Source: JAVZCJ01 sp964532175 (lineage in GTDB: Archaea > Thermoproteota > Nitrososphaeria_A > Caldarchaeales > JAVZCJ01). Taken from it: a stretch of DNA of 64,000 bases. The stretch spans positions 1 to 64,000 of the forward strand of contig CAZHGP010000001.1 of assembly GCA_964532175.1 (NCBI GenBank), read 5' to 3'. The translations under genes and the position numbers were made by a program. Numbering within the stretch: position 1 is the first letter of the stretch; every line of letters starts with the position of its first letter. Below the pieces are notes generated by a model. It saw only the letters and a program-made list of their open reading frames with translations. It was not told the origin of the DNA and made no database searches. Positions 19,184 through 27,625 of the stretch are shown here, piece after piece.

Positions 19184-20353
19184 TTATGGCTTGATTGTTA
19201 TTTTTGCATCTAATCTTTTTTTAGCCTGTTCCATTGCTTCTAATATGTTTGAAAGTTTATATCTTCTAGTAATTATTCTTGTCATATCTATTTTTCCTGA
19301 AGCCATAAGTCTTATAACATTCATGAATGTTCCATATCCAGAATGTCCTTGGCTTCCATATATTTGTGCAGCTCTAACTTGAAAGTTTTCCATGAAAATA
19401 GGTGCTTCAACATCTGCTCTTCCAATCCATGTTATTTTTCCTCCTATTGCTAAACATTTTTGCATTTCAGGCAAAGTTTTTAATGGTGCTCCTGCAGCTT
19501 CAATTTGAAGGTCTGCTCCCATTCCATTTGTTACTTCTAAAACTTTTTCATAAGGATGAACATTTTCTTTTTCAAGTTTTATAGGATTAAAAACATAATC
19601 TGCTCCAATTTCTTTAGCTAATTTAGCTCTTTCTTCAGAAGTTTCAAAAGTAATCACTTTTCCAGCTCCGCTTGCTTTTGATAATGCTATTGAAGCTAAT
19701 CCTATTGGCCCAGCTCCATAAACTACTATGTATCCTCCTGGATTGAATCCACCAGCTCTTACAAAAATTGCATTATATGCTACGCTTGTTGGTTCAACTA
19801 ATGATCCTGCTTCATAAACTTTATCTTCTGAATTGTAAACATTTAATAAATCATTTATTTTCCAACAATATTTTGCATCTATTGCAATATATTCTGCAAA
19901 TCCTCCTTGAACTGTAAAACCCATTTCTTCAAGATTTTCACATTGATTTACATATCCTTTTCTGCATGGAGTGCAATATCCGCACCACCACATTTCTTCA
20001 GCTGTAACCATATCTCCTTCTTTCAATTCTTTTACTTTCTCTCCAACTTTTACTACTTCTCCAGATAATTCATGTCCAATAACTACAGGTAGCTTAGTTA
20101 ATCCAGGATAAAGCATGTATCCTTCATCATCTTTTTCATACATATGAATATCTGATCCACATATGCCGCATGCTTTAACTTTTATTAAAACTTCTCTAGA
20201 ACTTATTTTTGGAATATCTATTTCTTCAAGCTTTAAAATTGGATTATTCCATATTCTACTTCCAATACTAACTTTCTTAGTTTCTATTTCTATTTTAGAA
20301 GGAGAATATCCTTCTCTAGGTTTCCAATCTGCATATAAAGTAGCTACTAACAT
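19184..20353 (-). CDS. iolM: Zinc-dependent dehydrogenase, IolM (scyllo-inosose 3-dehydrogenase)-like
   Basis: A 389-residue medium-chain dehydrogenase. Catalytic zinc ligands are Cys65 (GICGSD) and His94-Glu95 (GHE). The structural zinc lobe is Cys124, Cys127, Cys130 and Cys138. The NAD-binding Rossmann fold has VVYGAGPIGL. The extended N-terminus before the first zinc ligand (64 residues against about 37 in typical ADHs) resembles the Thermotoga IolM type. That enzyme oxidises scyllo-inosose (2-keto-myo-inositol) to a diketo-inositol. It is divergent from the IolN-IolG pair with a 142-bp shared promoter region, consistent with joint control. A sorbitol- or threonine-dehydrogenase role is the main alternative. 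Confidence 0.65.
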   Translation of the reverse strand: MLVATLYADWKPREGYSPSKIEIETKKVSIGSRIWNNPILKLEEIDIPKISSREVLIKVKACGICGSDIHMYEKDDEGYMLYPGLTKLPVVIGHELSGEVVKVGEKVKELKEGDMVTAEEMWWCGYCTPCRKGYVNQCENLEEMGFTVQGGFAEYIAIDAKYCWKINDLLNVYNSEDKVYEAGSLVEPTSVAYNAIFVRAGGFNPGGYIVVYGAGPIGLASIALSKASGAGKVITFETSEERAKLAKEIGADYVFNPIKLEKENVHPYEKVLEVTNGMGADLQIEAAGAPLKTLPEMQKCLAIGGKITWIGRADVEAPIFMENFQVRAAQIYGSQGHSGYGTFMNVIRLMASGKIDMTRIITRRYKLSNILEAMEQAKKRLDAKITIKP

Positions 20354-20495
20354 AATTATTTAAAAAGATCCACGTGTATTTAAGTTTTGATCAGTCTAAA
20401 ACTATTAAAATAAATTGTTTTAGGTTAAAAAATTAAATAACTTTAAACTTAACCATACTTAAATTTTAAATATAGCAAAATTTAAAATTAAATAT
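20354..20495. promoter_or_regulatory. Divergent promoter region of iolM-like and iolN-like genes
   Basis: 142 bp with A/T-rich TATA-like stretches toward both genes. Near 20386-20408 an imperfect inverted repeat has arms AGTTTT and AAAACT around a TGATCA core, a possible operator for an inositol-responsive regulator. No regulator gene is adjacent. Function is inferred only from position and symmetry. Confidence 0.35.
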
Positions 20496-21584
20496 ATGAA
20501 GCAAGAAAGGAGAATCCCACCAGATTTAGTTTTTGAAGAAACAAGTGTTGGTAAATTAGAAAAAGAAATATGGCTTGCAAGTGAAGAAGAAATAGATAAA
20601 ATTTTAGAAGAATATGGTATCCCATCGCCTTCAGAATTAGCAAAACCAAATGTTTATATACAAACTACCCCTGGATATAAAATTGAAGAAAATTTAAAGA
20701 AAAATGATATTCTTCTCATACCTGTTGGAAGCACAGAATATCATGGGAAGCATTTACCATCAGGTGCAGATACTTTTTTTGTTACTCAAATTTGTGAAGC
20801 GGTAAGAAGATATACTGAAAAGAAAGGAAGAGCAGTAAGTTTAGCTTGGCCAATAACTTATGGGGCTCATCCATGGCATCATTATGGAATGCCTGGAACT
20901 GTAATTATAGAAGAAGACCATCTTAAAAATTATACTTTAGATATGATGCTTGGATTTTGGAATATGGGATTTAGAAAACAATTGTTTATTAATAATCATG
21001 GACATTTATGGGTTTTTGAATCAATCATTCAAGAATTTATGAAAAAATATCAATTGCCAGGAATATATAGAGTAATAGATTGGCATAGAGCTTCAAGAAA
21101 ATTTTTCAGAACAAAAGAGAAAGGAGGAGAATTTGAAACATGGTTTGTTCATGCAGATGAAGCTGAAACTTCTTTAGCTTTACTTCTTATTCCTGAAATG
21201 GTTGAAATGAAATACGCTGTTAATACAGAGCCAAAACATTATTTGCCAAATGGACATATAGATAATGCAGTAGATGGATTAGGAAGACCATCTATATGGA
21301 GTTCAGGACAAGGACATATGCCAATTGAAATTGTAGCGACTCCTGAAGGAGTTGTTGGAAAAGCTAAACTTGGAGAAGCAAGGAAGGTTAAAAGAGCAAT
21401 TGCATTTTTCTTAAAATATTTAACTTTATTAATAGATGAAATACTTGAAGTATTTCCACCTGGAAAAGTACCGCCTGTTGAAGAAGTTACTTATAGAACT
21501 GAAGAAGAAATGAAGCCATATCTTTTACTTCCAGGAAGTAAAGGTTGGAAACCAGTTTACGCTTTATTTAAAAGAGTAGATTAA
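20496..21584 (+). CDS. iolN: Creatininase-family hydrolase, IolN (3-dehydro-scyllo-inosose hydrolase)-like
   Basis: A 362-residue creatininase-fold amidohydrolase. The metal-site signature is present: Glu81, His83, His86 and Asp92 in the GSTEYHGKHLPSGAD block, plus NNHGH at residues 166-170. It is longer than ordinary creatininases (about 250), with extra N- and C-terminal segments. In Thermotoga, IolN of this kind opens the ring of diketo-inositol to 5-keto-L-gluconate. The following IolG-like gene starts 3 bp after its stop, so they form an operon. The context makes IolN the best reading; a creatinine or formamide hydrolase is less likely. Confidence 0.68.
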   Translation: MKQERRIPPDLVFEETSVGKLEKEIWLASEEEIDKILEEYGIPSPSELAKPNVYIQTTPGYKIEENLKKNDILLIPVGSTEYHGKHLPSGADTFFVTQICEAVRRYTEKKGRAVSLAWPITYGAHPWHHYGMPGTVIIEEDHLKNYTLDMMLGFWNMGFRKQLFINNHGHLWVFESIIQEFMKKYQLPGIYRVIDWHRASRKFFRTKEKGGEFETWFVHADEAETSLALLLIPEMVEMKYAVNTEPKHYLPNGHIDNAVDGLGRPSIWSSGQGHMPIEIVATPEGVVGKAKLGEARKVKRAIAFFLKYLTLLIDEILEVFPPGKVPPVEEVTYRTEEEMKPYLLLPGSKGWKPVYALFKRVD

Positions 21585-21587
21585 AAT

Positions 21588-22574
21588 ATGAATAAAATTA
21601 TTAATGTAGGAATAATTGGAACAGGTAAAATAGGGAATTTTCATGCAAAAAATATAACCTTATATACAAGCGCAAAAGTTTTAGCTGTAGCTGATGTAAA
21701 TAGAAATGCTGCAGAAAATTTAGCAAAACAAATTGGAGCAAAGAAAGTTTATTCTTCCTATATAGATTTAATAAAAGATAAAGATATAGATGCTGTTATT
21801 ATATCACTACCAAATAATTTACATTATGAAGTATCGATAGCTGCTATTGAAGCTGGTAAGCATGTTTTTTGTGAAAAACCTTTATGCTTAAATATTAAAG
21901 AAGCTGAAGAGATAGTTAAAAAAGTAGAAAAATATAAAGTAAAATTTCAAGTAGGATTTAATAGAAGATTCGACTCTTCTTATGAAAAAGCAAAAGAATT
22001 AATTGAAAAAGGCTATTTAGGAAAAATTTTAATCTCATATTCAAACACATTTGATCCTGAACCTCACTCAGGATGGGAAGCAAATGAAGAAATTAGTGGT
22101 GGAATACTTTTTACAACTTGTAGTCATGATTTTGATCTATTATATTGGCTAATAGGATCAGAAGTAAATAAAGTATATGTTGAATCTAGGGGCGAATTTG
22201 GAAAAAATGAAAGTTTAATATGTTTTTTATCTTTTAAAAATAATGCGTTAGGAGTAGTAAGCACAATTGAAATATGCCCTTATGGACACGATGTAAAAAC
22301 AGAAATAATAGGTGATAAAGCAGCTATTAGAATAGAAAAACCATCTTCAACATTTATAAAAACTATGGATAAAAATGGTATACATAATGATTATCCATAT
22401 TGGTTTATAGAAAGATTTGAAGAATCTTATATTAAAGAAATAAAAGATTTTGTAAAATGCATCATAGAAGATAAAGAACCAAGAGTAAATGCAAAAGATG
22501 GAATGTATATTGTGAAAATATCTCAAGCTGCAAAAGAATCAAAACAAAAAGGTAAACCAATTATATTGGAATAA
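21588..22574 (+). CDS. iolG: Gfo/Idh/MocA-family oxidoreductase, inositol 2-dehydrogenase (IolG)-like
   Basis: A 328-residue NAD(P)-dependent oxidoreductase. The Rossmann motif is GTGKIG (residues 11-16), and the catalytic-lysine motif EKP lies at 96-98. His180 of the GG...H.FD motif is kept, but the Asp usually four residues before it is Thr176. In inositol 2-dehydrogenases these residues form the catalytic triad, so either another group replaces the Asp or the substrate differs. It is coupled to the IolN-like gene. The proposed reaction is the first step of inositol oxidation to scyllo-inosose. Confidence 0.65.
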   Translation: MNKIINVGIIGTGKIGNFHAKNITLYTSAKVLAVADVNRNAAENLAKQIGAKKVYSSYIDLIKDKDIDAVIISLPNNLHYEVSIAAIEAGKHVFCEKPLCLNIKEAEEIVKKVEKYKVKFQVGFNRRFDSSYEKAKELIEKGYLGKILISYSNTFDPEPHSGWEANEEISGGILFTTCSHDFDLLYWLIGSEVNKVYVESRGEFGKNESLICFLSFKNNALGVVSTIEICPYGHDVKTEIIGDKAAIRIEKPSSTFIKTMDKNGIHNDYPYWFIERFEESYIKEIKDFVKCIIEDKEPRVNAKDGMYIVKISQAAKESKQKGKPIILE

Positions 22575-22639
22575 TATTGTAAGGATCAATTAAAAAAATA
22601 TTTAAAATATAGAACGTTAAAAATAAGATATGGTTTTAT

Positions 22640-23791
22640 ATGAAACATATAGAAAGAGTATTAATGGCTATTAACTTAAAAGAACCTGATAGAATTCCTT
22701 TAGATTTAGGTGGACCAATAAGTGGTATATCTAAAATTGCTTATGATAAATTGATTAATTATCTAGGATTTAAAGATATAAAATCTATTATTTGGGATAG
22801 AATGCAAGGATTAGTAGAAATAGATGAAAGAATTTTAAATATTTTTGATATTGATTTTAGGCATATACATATAAATGCTCCAACTAAAAAAGATGAAAAT
22901 TATAAAGAAATTAATGAAAATTGTTATATTAATGAATGGGGAATAATGCATAGAAGGCAATTCCATGGATATTATTATGAAATAATTGAACAATATAGTC
23001 CATTATATAACGCTAAAAGTATTAAAGATATAGAAAATTATAAAGGAGCTGTGCCTCACTCTGATAGATTTAAAAATCTTTATAAAAAAGCAAAAAAATA
23101 TTCTGAAGATGGATTTGCTGTTACAGCAGATGCATTTACTGGAGGCATTCTTGAATTAGCAGTTTGGCTTAGAGGTTTTAATAAATTTTATCGTGATATA
23201 GCAATGGATATAGATTTTGTAAATGCATTATTGAATAGAACACTAGAATTGCATAAATCTTTTTGGAAAGAATATTTAAATGAAGTAGGAGATTACATTA
23301 ATATTGTTCTTTATGGAGATGATTATGGTCATCAACAAGGCTTATTAATATCACCAAAAATATGGAGAGAATACATTAAACCTAAAGTTAAAGAATTAAT
23401 TTCTCTTATAAAAAAAGAAGCTAAACATGTGAAAATTCAATTGCATAGTTGTGGCTCAATAGAACCAATTATAAATGATTTAATTGAAATAGGTTTTGAT
23501 ATAATAAATCCTATTCAACCTAGAGCAAAAAACATGGATTCGATTTTATTAAAAGAAAAATATGGAAAAAATGTATGTTTTCATGGAGGAATAGATATTC
23601 AATATATTCTTCCAAGAGGTTCTAAAAAAGATGTAGAAAATGAAGTAAAAAATAGAATTAAAGCTCTTGCTCCTGGAGGAGGCTATATTTTAGCTGCGGC
23701 TCATAATATTCAACCAGATGTTCCTCCAGGAAATATAGTTATAATGTACAAGTCTGCTTTAAAATATGGAAAATATCCTTTAACAATTTAA
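22640..23791 (+). CDS. Uroporphyrinogen decarboxylase (UroD/MtaA)-family protein
   Basis: A 383-residue TIM barrel of the UroD-like superfamily: 'PDRIPLDLGG' near the start, 'YGDDYGHQQGLLISPKIWR' in the middle, then 'IQLHSCGSI', whose His and Cys correspond to zinc ligands of MtaA/CmuA-type corrinoid methyltransferases. It ends 'GGGYILAAAHNIQPDVPP', characteristic of the methyltransferase-like, non-haem branch. It lies 65 bp after the iolG-like gene on the same strand, so it may belong to the sugar/cyclitol operon. A corrinoid protein is not present nearby, and the substrate is unknown. Confidence 0.75.
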   Translation: MKHIERVLMAINLKEPDRIPLDLGGPISGISKIAYDKLINYLGFKDIKSIIWDRMQGLVEIDERILNIFDIDFRHIHINAPTKKDENYKEINENCYINEWGIMHRRQFHGYYYEIIEQYSPLYNAKSIKDIENYKGAVPHSDRFKNLYKKAKKYSEDGFAVTADAFTGGILELAVWLRGFNKFYRDIAMDIDFVNALLNRTLELHKSFWKEYLNEVGDYINIVLYGDDYGHQQGLLISPKIWREYIKPKVKELISLIKKEAKHVKIQLHSCGSIEPIINDLIEIGFDIINPIQPRAKNMDSILLKEKYGKNVCFHGGIDIQYILPRGSKKDVENEVKNRIKALAPGGGYILAAAHNIQPDVPPGNIVIMYKSALKYGKYPLTI

Positions 23792-23881
23792 TTTTATAAT
23801 AAAATCTAAGTCTTAAAATAAAAACTAAAAAATTAATAAAAATATATAAGCTTATATTGTAGTTTTTTTATTAAATATTAG

Positions 23882-24745
23882 ATGAGTACTACATTAAAAA
23901 AGAATTTTTTAGAATTATTAGATAAAGATAAAGAATTTAGATATACTGTAGCTGGATATTTAGGATTTTCTGAAATTTTAAAAAGATTAGATACATTAGA
24001 AGAAGGACAAAAAAGAATATGGGAAAATATTGAAAAATTATGGGAGAATCAGAATAGATTATGGGAAAATCAAAATAAGTTATGGGAAGAAATTAGATTA
24101 TTAAGAGAGGGCCAAAATAAGTTATGGGAAAATCAAAATAAACTTTGGGAAAATCAGAATAGATTATGGGAAGAGATTAAAGGAATAAAAGAAGATATTA
24201 AAATGCTTCATGAAGGACAAAATAAGTTATGGGAAGAAATTAGATTATTAAGAGAAGAACAAGTAAAGCATTCAAAAATATTAGAAGAACATAGTAAAGT
24301 ATTGAAAGAGCATAGTGAGATATTAAAAGAACATTCTCGAGTATTAGAAGAACATAGCAAAGCATTAGGTCAATTAATTCATGGTCAAGGTATTTTAGGA
24401 ATGGAGCTTGGAGCTCTTACTGAAAGTACTTATGCTAATTTTCTTTTGGAAGATTTAAGTAAAATAATAGCATCTAATAAAGAAAGTATATTATTAAAAT
24501 ATAGAAATGAAAGAATTGATGAAAAAGATATAGACTTACTTGTAATAACAGAAAGGCATGCATATATAGCAGAAATCAAAATTCACCCTAGAGTAGAAGA
24601 TATTAATGAATTACTATTAAAAAAAGATATTATAATAAAAAATTATCCGGATAAAGAAGTAATACCTATACTTACAGGCACATTAATAGGAAAAGATATA
24701 GAACAATATGCAAAAAGTAAAAATGTGAAGGTATATAAATATTAA
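23882..24745 (+). CDS. Coiled-coil protein with PD-(D/E)XK nuclease-like C-terminus (DUF3782/COG5493 type)
   Basis: A 287-residue protein. An N-terminal cap 'LDKDKEFRYTVAGYLGFSEI' (residues about 14-33) is shared with the broken paralogue at 16475. A long coiled coil follows, built from heptads such as KLWENQN and EEHSKVL (about residues 40-165). The C-terminal domain has the nuclease core 'IDLLVITERHAYIAEIKI', with Asp and the E-x-K pair intact. This architecture is common in thermophilic archaea with no established function; a role in mobile-element or DNA turnover is possible. This copy appears intact. Confidence 0.75.
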   Translation: MSTTLKKNFLELLDKDKEFRYTVAGYLGFSEILKRLDTLEEGQKRIWENIEKLWENQNRLWENQNKLWEEIRLLREGQNKLWENQNKLWENQNRLWEEIKGIKEDIKMLHEGQNKLWEEIRLLREEQVKHSKILEEHSKVLKEHSEILKEHSRVLEEHSKALGQLIHGQGILGMELGALTESTYANFLLEDLSKIIASNKESILLKYRNERIDEKDIDLLVITERHAYIAEIKIHPRVEDINELLLKKDIIIKNYPDKEVIPILTGTLIGKDIEQYAKSKNVKVYKY

Positions 24746-24809
24746 GTAGAGGGTCTCAAATTTTACTTTCTAAATTCCTCTTCTAAATATAAAAAGAAAA
24801 GTTATAATA

Positions 24810-25079
24810 TTATCCTCCACCTATTACTGGAAGTATAGTTAATATAGAATCATTATTAATTATAGTTTCTAATCCATCAAGTAAATTTATACTTTTCCCA
24901 TTTAAAAGTATTATTGCTTCATGTTTATTTTTTATGATATCTTCAAATATTTTTCCATATTTTTCTGCTAAAATTTTAAACAATTCCTTAATTTTAATAG
25001 ATGAAGCTAATTCTATTTCTTCATTCTTCTTTTTTGAATAATCCCTAAATATACCATAATATTCTATAGTAACTTTCAT
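24810..25079 (-). CDS. ThiS/MoaD-family ubiquitin-like sulfur carrier
   Basis: An 89-residue beta-grasp protein starting MKVTIEYYGIFRDYSKKK and ending with a di-glycine tail (LPVIGGG), the hallmark of sulfur carriers and archaeal SAMP-type modifiers. The C-terminal Gly would be adenylated by an E1-like enzyme. It could serve molybdopterin/tungstopterin synthesis (a tungsten-type AOR lies at 62.8 kb), thiamine or tRNA thiolation, or protein conjugation. No E1-like partner is nearby, so the pathway is unassigned. Confidence 0.85.
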   Translation of the reverse strand: MKVTIEYYGIFRDYSKKKNEEIELASSIKIKELFKILAEKYGKIFEDIIKNKHEAIILLNGKSINLLDGLETIINNDSILTILPVIGGG

Positions 25080-25192
25080 TTCCTTATTTTTTATATTTCA
25101 TCTTATTTTTATATTTTTTTTCTTTGGAAACAATATTAAAAGAATCGATTTTATTAAGTATGCTCAAGTCATTTTTTATAAAACAATCTTGA

Positions 25193-25489
25193 ATGAATGT
25201 TTATATTTTAGAGCATATTAAAATGAGAATGAGCTTAGAAGAAAGAATGGCAAAAATTGAAGTAATATTAGAACAAATTGATAAAAGATTGAACCATTTA
25301 GAATCTAATATGATCAGCTTTAATGAAAGGTTAGATAACTTTAACAAAAGATTAGATGAAAGATTCGATAGAATAAATGAAAGAATAGATAGCCTATTCA
25401 AATGGTTAATTGGATTAATATTAGGAATGTGGACTACAATAATGGTAACATTAATACCTATTCTCTTAAAAATTTTAGGATACTTATAA
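25193..25489 (+). CDS. Small coiled-coil membrane protein
   Basis: 98 residues: charged heptad coiled coil (about 15-65; repeated 'RLD.F..R.DER') followed by a single hydrophobic helix (about 67-97, 'WLIGLILGMWTTIMVTLIPI'). A later ATG at the 11th or 13th codon (MRMSLEERMAK) may be the true start, since the first ten residues lie outside the coil. This type often occurs beside archaeal mobile elements and TnpB genes, as here. Function is unknown. Confidence 0.6.
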   Translation: MNVYILEHIKMRMSLEERMAKIEVILEQIDKRLNHLESNMISFNERLDNFNKRLDERFDRINERIDSLFKWLIGLILGMWTTIMVTLIPILLKILGYL

Positions 25490-25611
25490 TCTTTTAAAAA
25501 AAGTAAGTTTTTATTTTGTATTTACTTTCTAAGAATTTTTTATGAATAATTTTGAAACATCTAATTTATATTCATATTTAACTTTTTATAATTCAAGTAG
25601 CTTTAGATTTT

Positions 25612-25897
25612 GCCAGAAATAGCTTCCTATCATAGTTTAGCCCCTCTTTCTGGAGGTTGTCTATATTCCAAGCTTGGATTAGAATATAGACTTCCTATTC
25701 CTCCCATCGGGAGGCAATCCAGCAAGTAGTGGATAAACCACTACTAACCCCTCTCTATCATCCAAGCTCATAGGGCTTTTTCATTAACAAATCATTGAGG
25801 TTAAACCTCTCATCTATATGCCTCAAATGCTGAATTTCCTATGAATAGGAAGCTTGGCTTCTGGCTAACCTTCCCCTAACATGAAAGTATCGGGGAA
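25612..25897 (-). ncRNA. Strongly structured noncoding element beside tnpB; candidate omega-RNA (reRNA)
   Basis: About 285 bp of visibly higher GC than its surroundings, overlapping the 3' end of the TnpB-like gene and running beyond it, where IS605-type omega-RNAs lie. Perfect stems include GTCTATATTC (25659-25668) with its complement at 25682-25691 and an inner CCAAGCTTGG, CCTCCC/GGGAGG (25700-25714), AGTAGTGG/CCACTACT (25725-25745), GAGGTT/AACCTC (25797-25809) and TTCCCC/GGGGAA (25871-25897). An outer imperfect pairing joins 25612-25630 with 25845-25865. Such dense pairing is absent elsewhere in this AT-rich window. Strand and identity are inferred from the tnpB position; it could also be another structured RNA. 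Confidence 0.55.
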
Positions 25898-27067
25898 AGT
25901 AGCCTTCTTTGATATTCAATAGTATTCTTTGCAATATTATTTGAAGCATTGTAATGTTTATTTGTTATCAATCCGCATTTTTCACAAATGAAAAAGCTAT
26001 TTTTCCCTTTCCCAATCTTTCCAAAGCTTCCACATTTATAACATTTTATTGTAGTACAATCAGCATTTATTAGAATTTGTTTTAGATTTATTTGATTTTT
26101 ATTGAATGTTGGCAGATATGTTAAAATTTTCATAGAATTATTCCATAGGCTTTTTTCAAATGTTCTTTTTACAATTTTTCTTAACCATTCTGCATTTTTC
26201 TTATTTGTTCCTTTGCTATTATTTCCAGCTTCATAGTTTTTAAGTTCTTCAAATGAAATTATTGCTATTTCACAATTATATTGTTTAATACTTTCTAATG
26301 CAATATCAATAAGCATTTTTGAAATTTTCTCTACCCAATCTTTATTTTGCCTCCTTATTCTTGCATTTATTCTTTGATACAATTCATTGTATTTAACTGA
26401 ATTTCTATGAATTTCTTGTAATCTTTGTTTTTCTAATTCTTGAAATATATGAGATTTAATCTTCGGTAGAAACCTTGTTTTCATTGGTTTTATTAAATTC
26501 TCTCTAATATTCCATATCCATATCGCATATGCAACTCCATATTTTGAATTTAGATCAACTCCGATTACTGAAATTCTTTGAAATTTTTCGAATTCTTCTT
26601 TGGTCAAAATTTCAATATTTTTCTTTAATGTTATATGCAATCTCCAATGTTTATTTTTGGATTTTTTCTTTTCTTCTATGATGCCCTTTTAAATAAATTG
26701 GTGGTAAAACCATAGCCATCGTTGGTTTTGCACCATTTTCAATTTCTTTCTTTAGATATCTCATGTCTTCCTCAAAGATTTTTAATGAAATTCTATGGTA
26801 TTTCTTTTCAGGATCTGTTATATATACTGTATTACTATCAAAATCGATGCTAAAACCAGTATTAAAGACAATTGGATGAAACATTGGAATTTCAAAGTTA
26901 TTAAATTGTTTTAAAGATACTTTATAAGTTGCTGGAATTTCGAGGTTACCAATATTTATTCCTCTTCTTTTTTGAATTACTGAATACCTCCATATTGCTA
27001 ATAGTTTTTCGATTTCTTCTAAATTTTCATTATTTATTCTTAATTTTATTGTTTTGTTTATTTCCAT
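25876..27067 (-). pseudogene. tnpB: TnpB-like RuvC protein (IS200/IS605 type), frameshifted and lacking the third acidic residue
   Basis: Two minus-strand frames (27067-26651 and 26640-25876) together make a TnpB-like protein of about 397 residues. Dropping one A from the A6 run near 26663-26668 joins them as ...RRKEKSKNKHWRLHITLKK. RuvC-I (IGVDLNSKYGVAYA), RuvC-II (IISFEELKNYE) and a zinc ribbon (CYKCG ... CEKCG) are present. In RuvC-III the usual D-x-N-A motif reads KHYNAS, with His (codon 25954-25956) in place of the catalytic Asp. No tnpA lies nearby. It was either decaying or, if the frameshift is an error, a nuclease-dead protein. Confidence 0.75.
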
Positions 27068-27169
27068 TTTTTAATTATAATTTTTTAAAATAAGTATAAA
27101 AATATGTAAGGAAATATAGTACATTTTAAAAGAACACATTATACTTAGAGATAATTGAAAGTAAAATCA

Positions 27170-27497
27170 TATTTATTAGCATTTCTATTCTAATAATATT
27201 GGAGAAACTTCAAATATTTTAGAGATTATTTATAAGCATGGAAAATATTATAAAATTGATAATATTCATTTAATTTAAAAAAAGGAATTCTTAATGATAC
27301 TTATCAACAACAATTGAATATAATTTCTTCTATTCCATTTATTGGTGAGGAATATGCTGAGAGATTATTAAAGAATTTTAAAACAATTAAGAATATAATA
27401 AATGCTCCTCCTCAAGAATTAAGTTCAAAAGTAAAAATTCCCTATAAAACTTCTATTGAAATTTAGAGAATTTTAAATGAAGAGTATAAGAGATAAA
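27170..27497 (+). pseudogene. Degraded XPF/Hef-type nuclease C-terminus (helix-hairpin-helix)
   Basis: Within a 560-bp stretch lacking any intact gene, one frame (about 27285-27465) reads 'QQQLNIISSIPFIGEEYAER', 'LLKNFKTIKNIINAPPQEL' and 'SSKVKIPYKTSIEI', then TAG, then RILNEEYKR. This matches the tandem helix-hairpin-helix of XPF-family endonucleases. Upstream, another frame gives ETSNILEIIYKHGKYYKI, as expected for the end of the ERCC4 nuclease region. At least one frameshift and one stop separate them. The rest of the gap (27068-27170 and 27500-27620) shows nothing else beyond AT-rich promoter-like sequence before hxlA. Confidence 0.45.
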
Positions 27498-27625
27498 GAT
27501 AAATATATTCCATAAAATTGTTTTTACATTAGTTGGATATCATTAATATTCCGTAGGAAATGTTTTAAAAATTTTTAAATTAGATATATAAATCTTTAGC
27601 TAAAAAAATAAATTATAGAATAGTA

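Noticed and set aside
24045..24260. DNA tandem repeat
   Set aside because: The repeating 'AATTATGGGAAAATCA'-like units encode coiled-coil heptads in an intact gene and are explained by the protein.
25612..25897. RNase P RNA or SRP RNA as the identity of the structured element
   Set aside because: GGGGAAAGT resembles a P4 fragment, but the other universal RNase P blocks are missing and no SRP Alu or S-domain motif is seen. The tnpB position explains it better.
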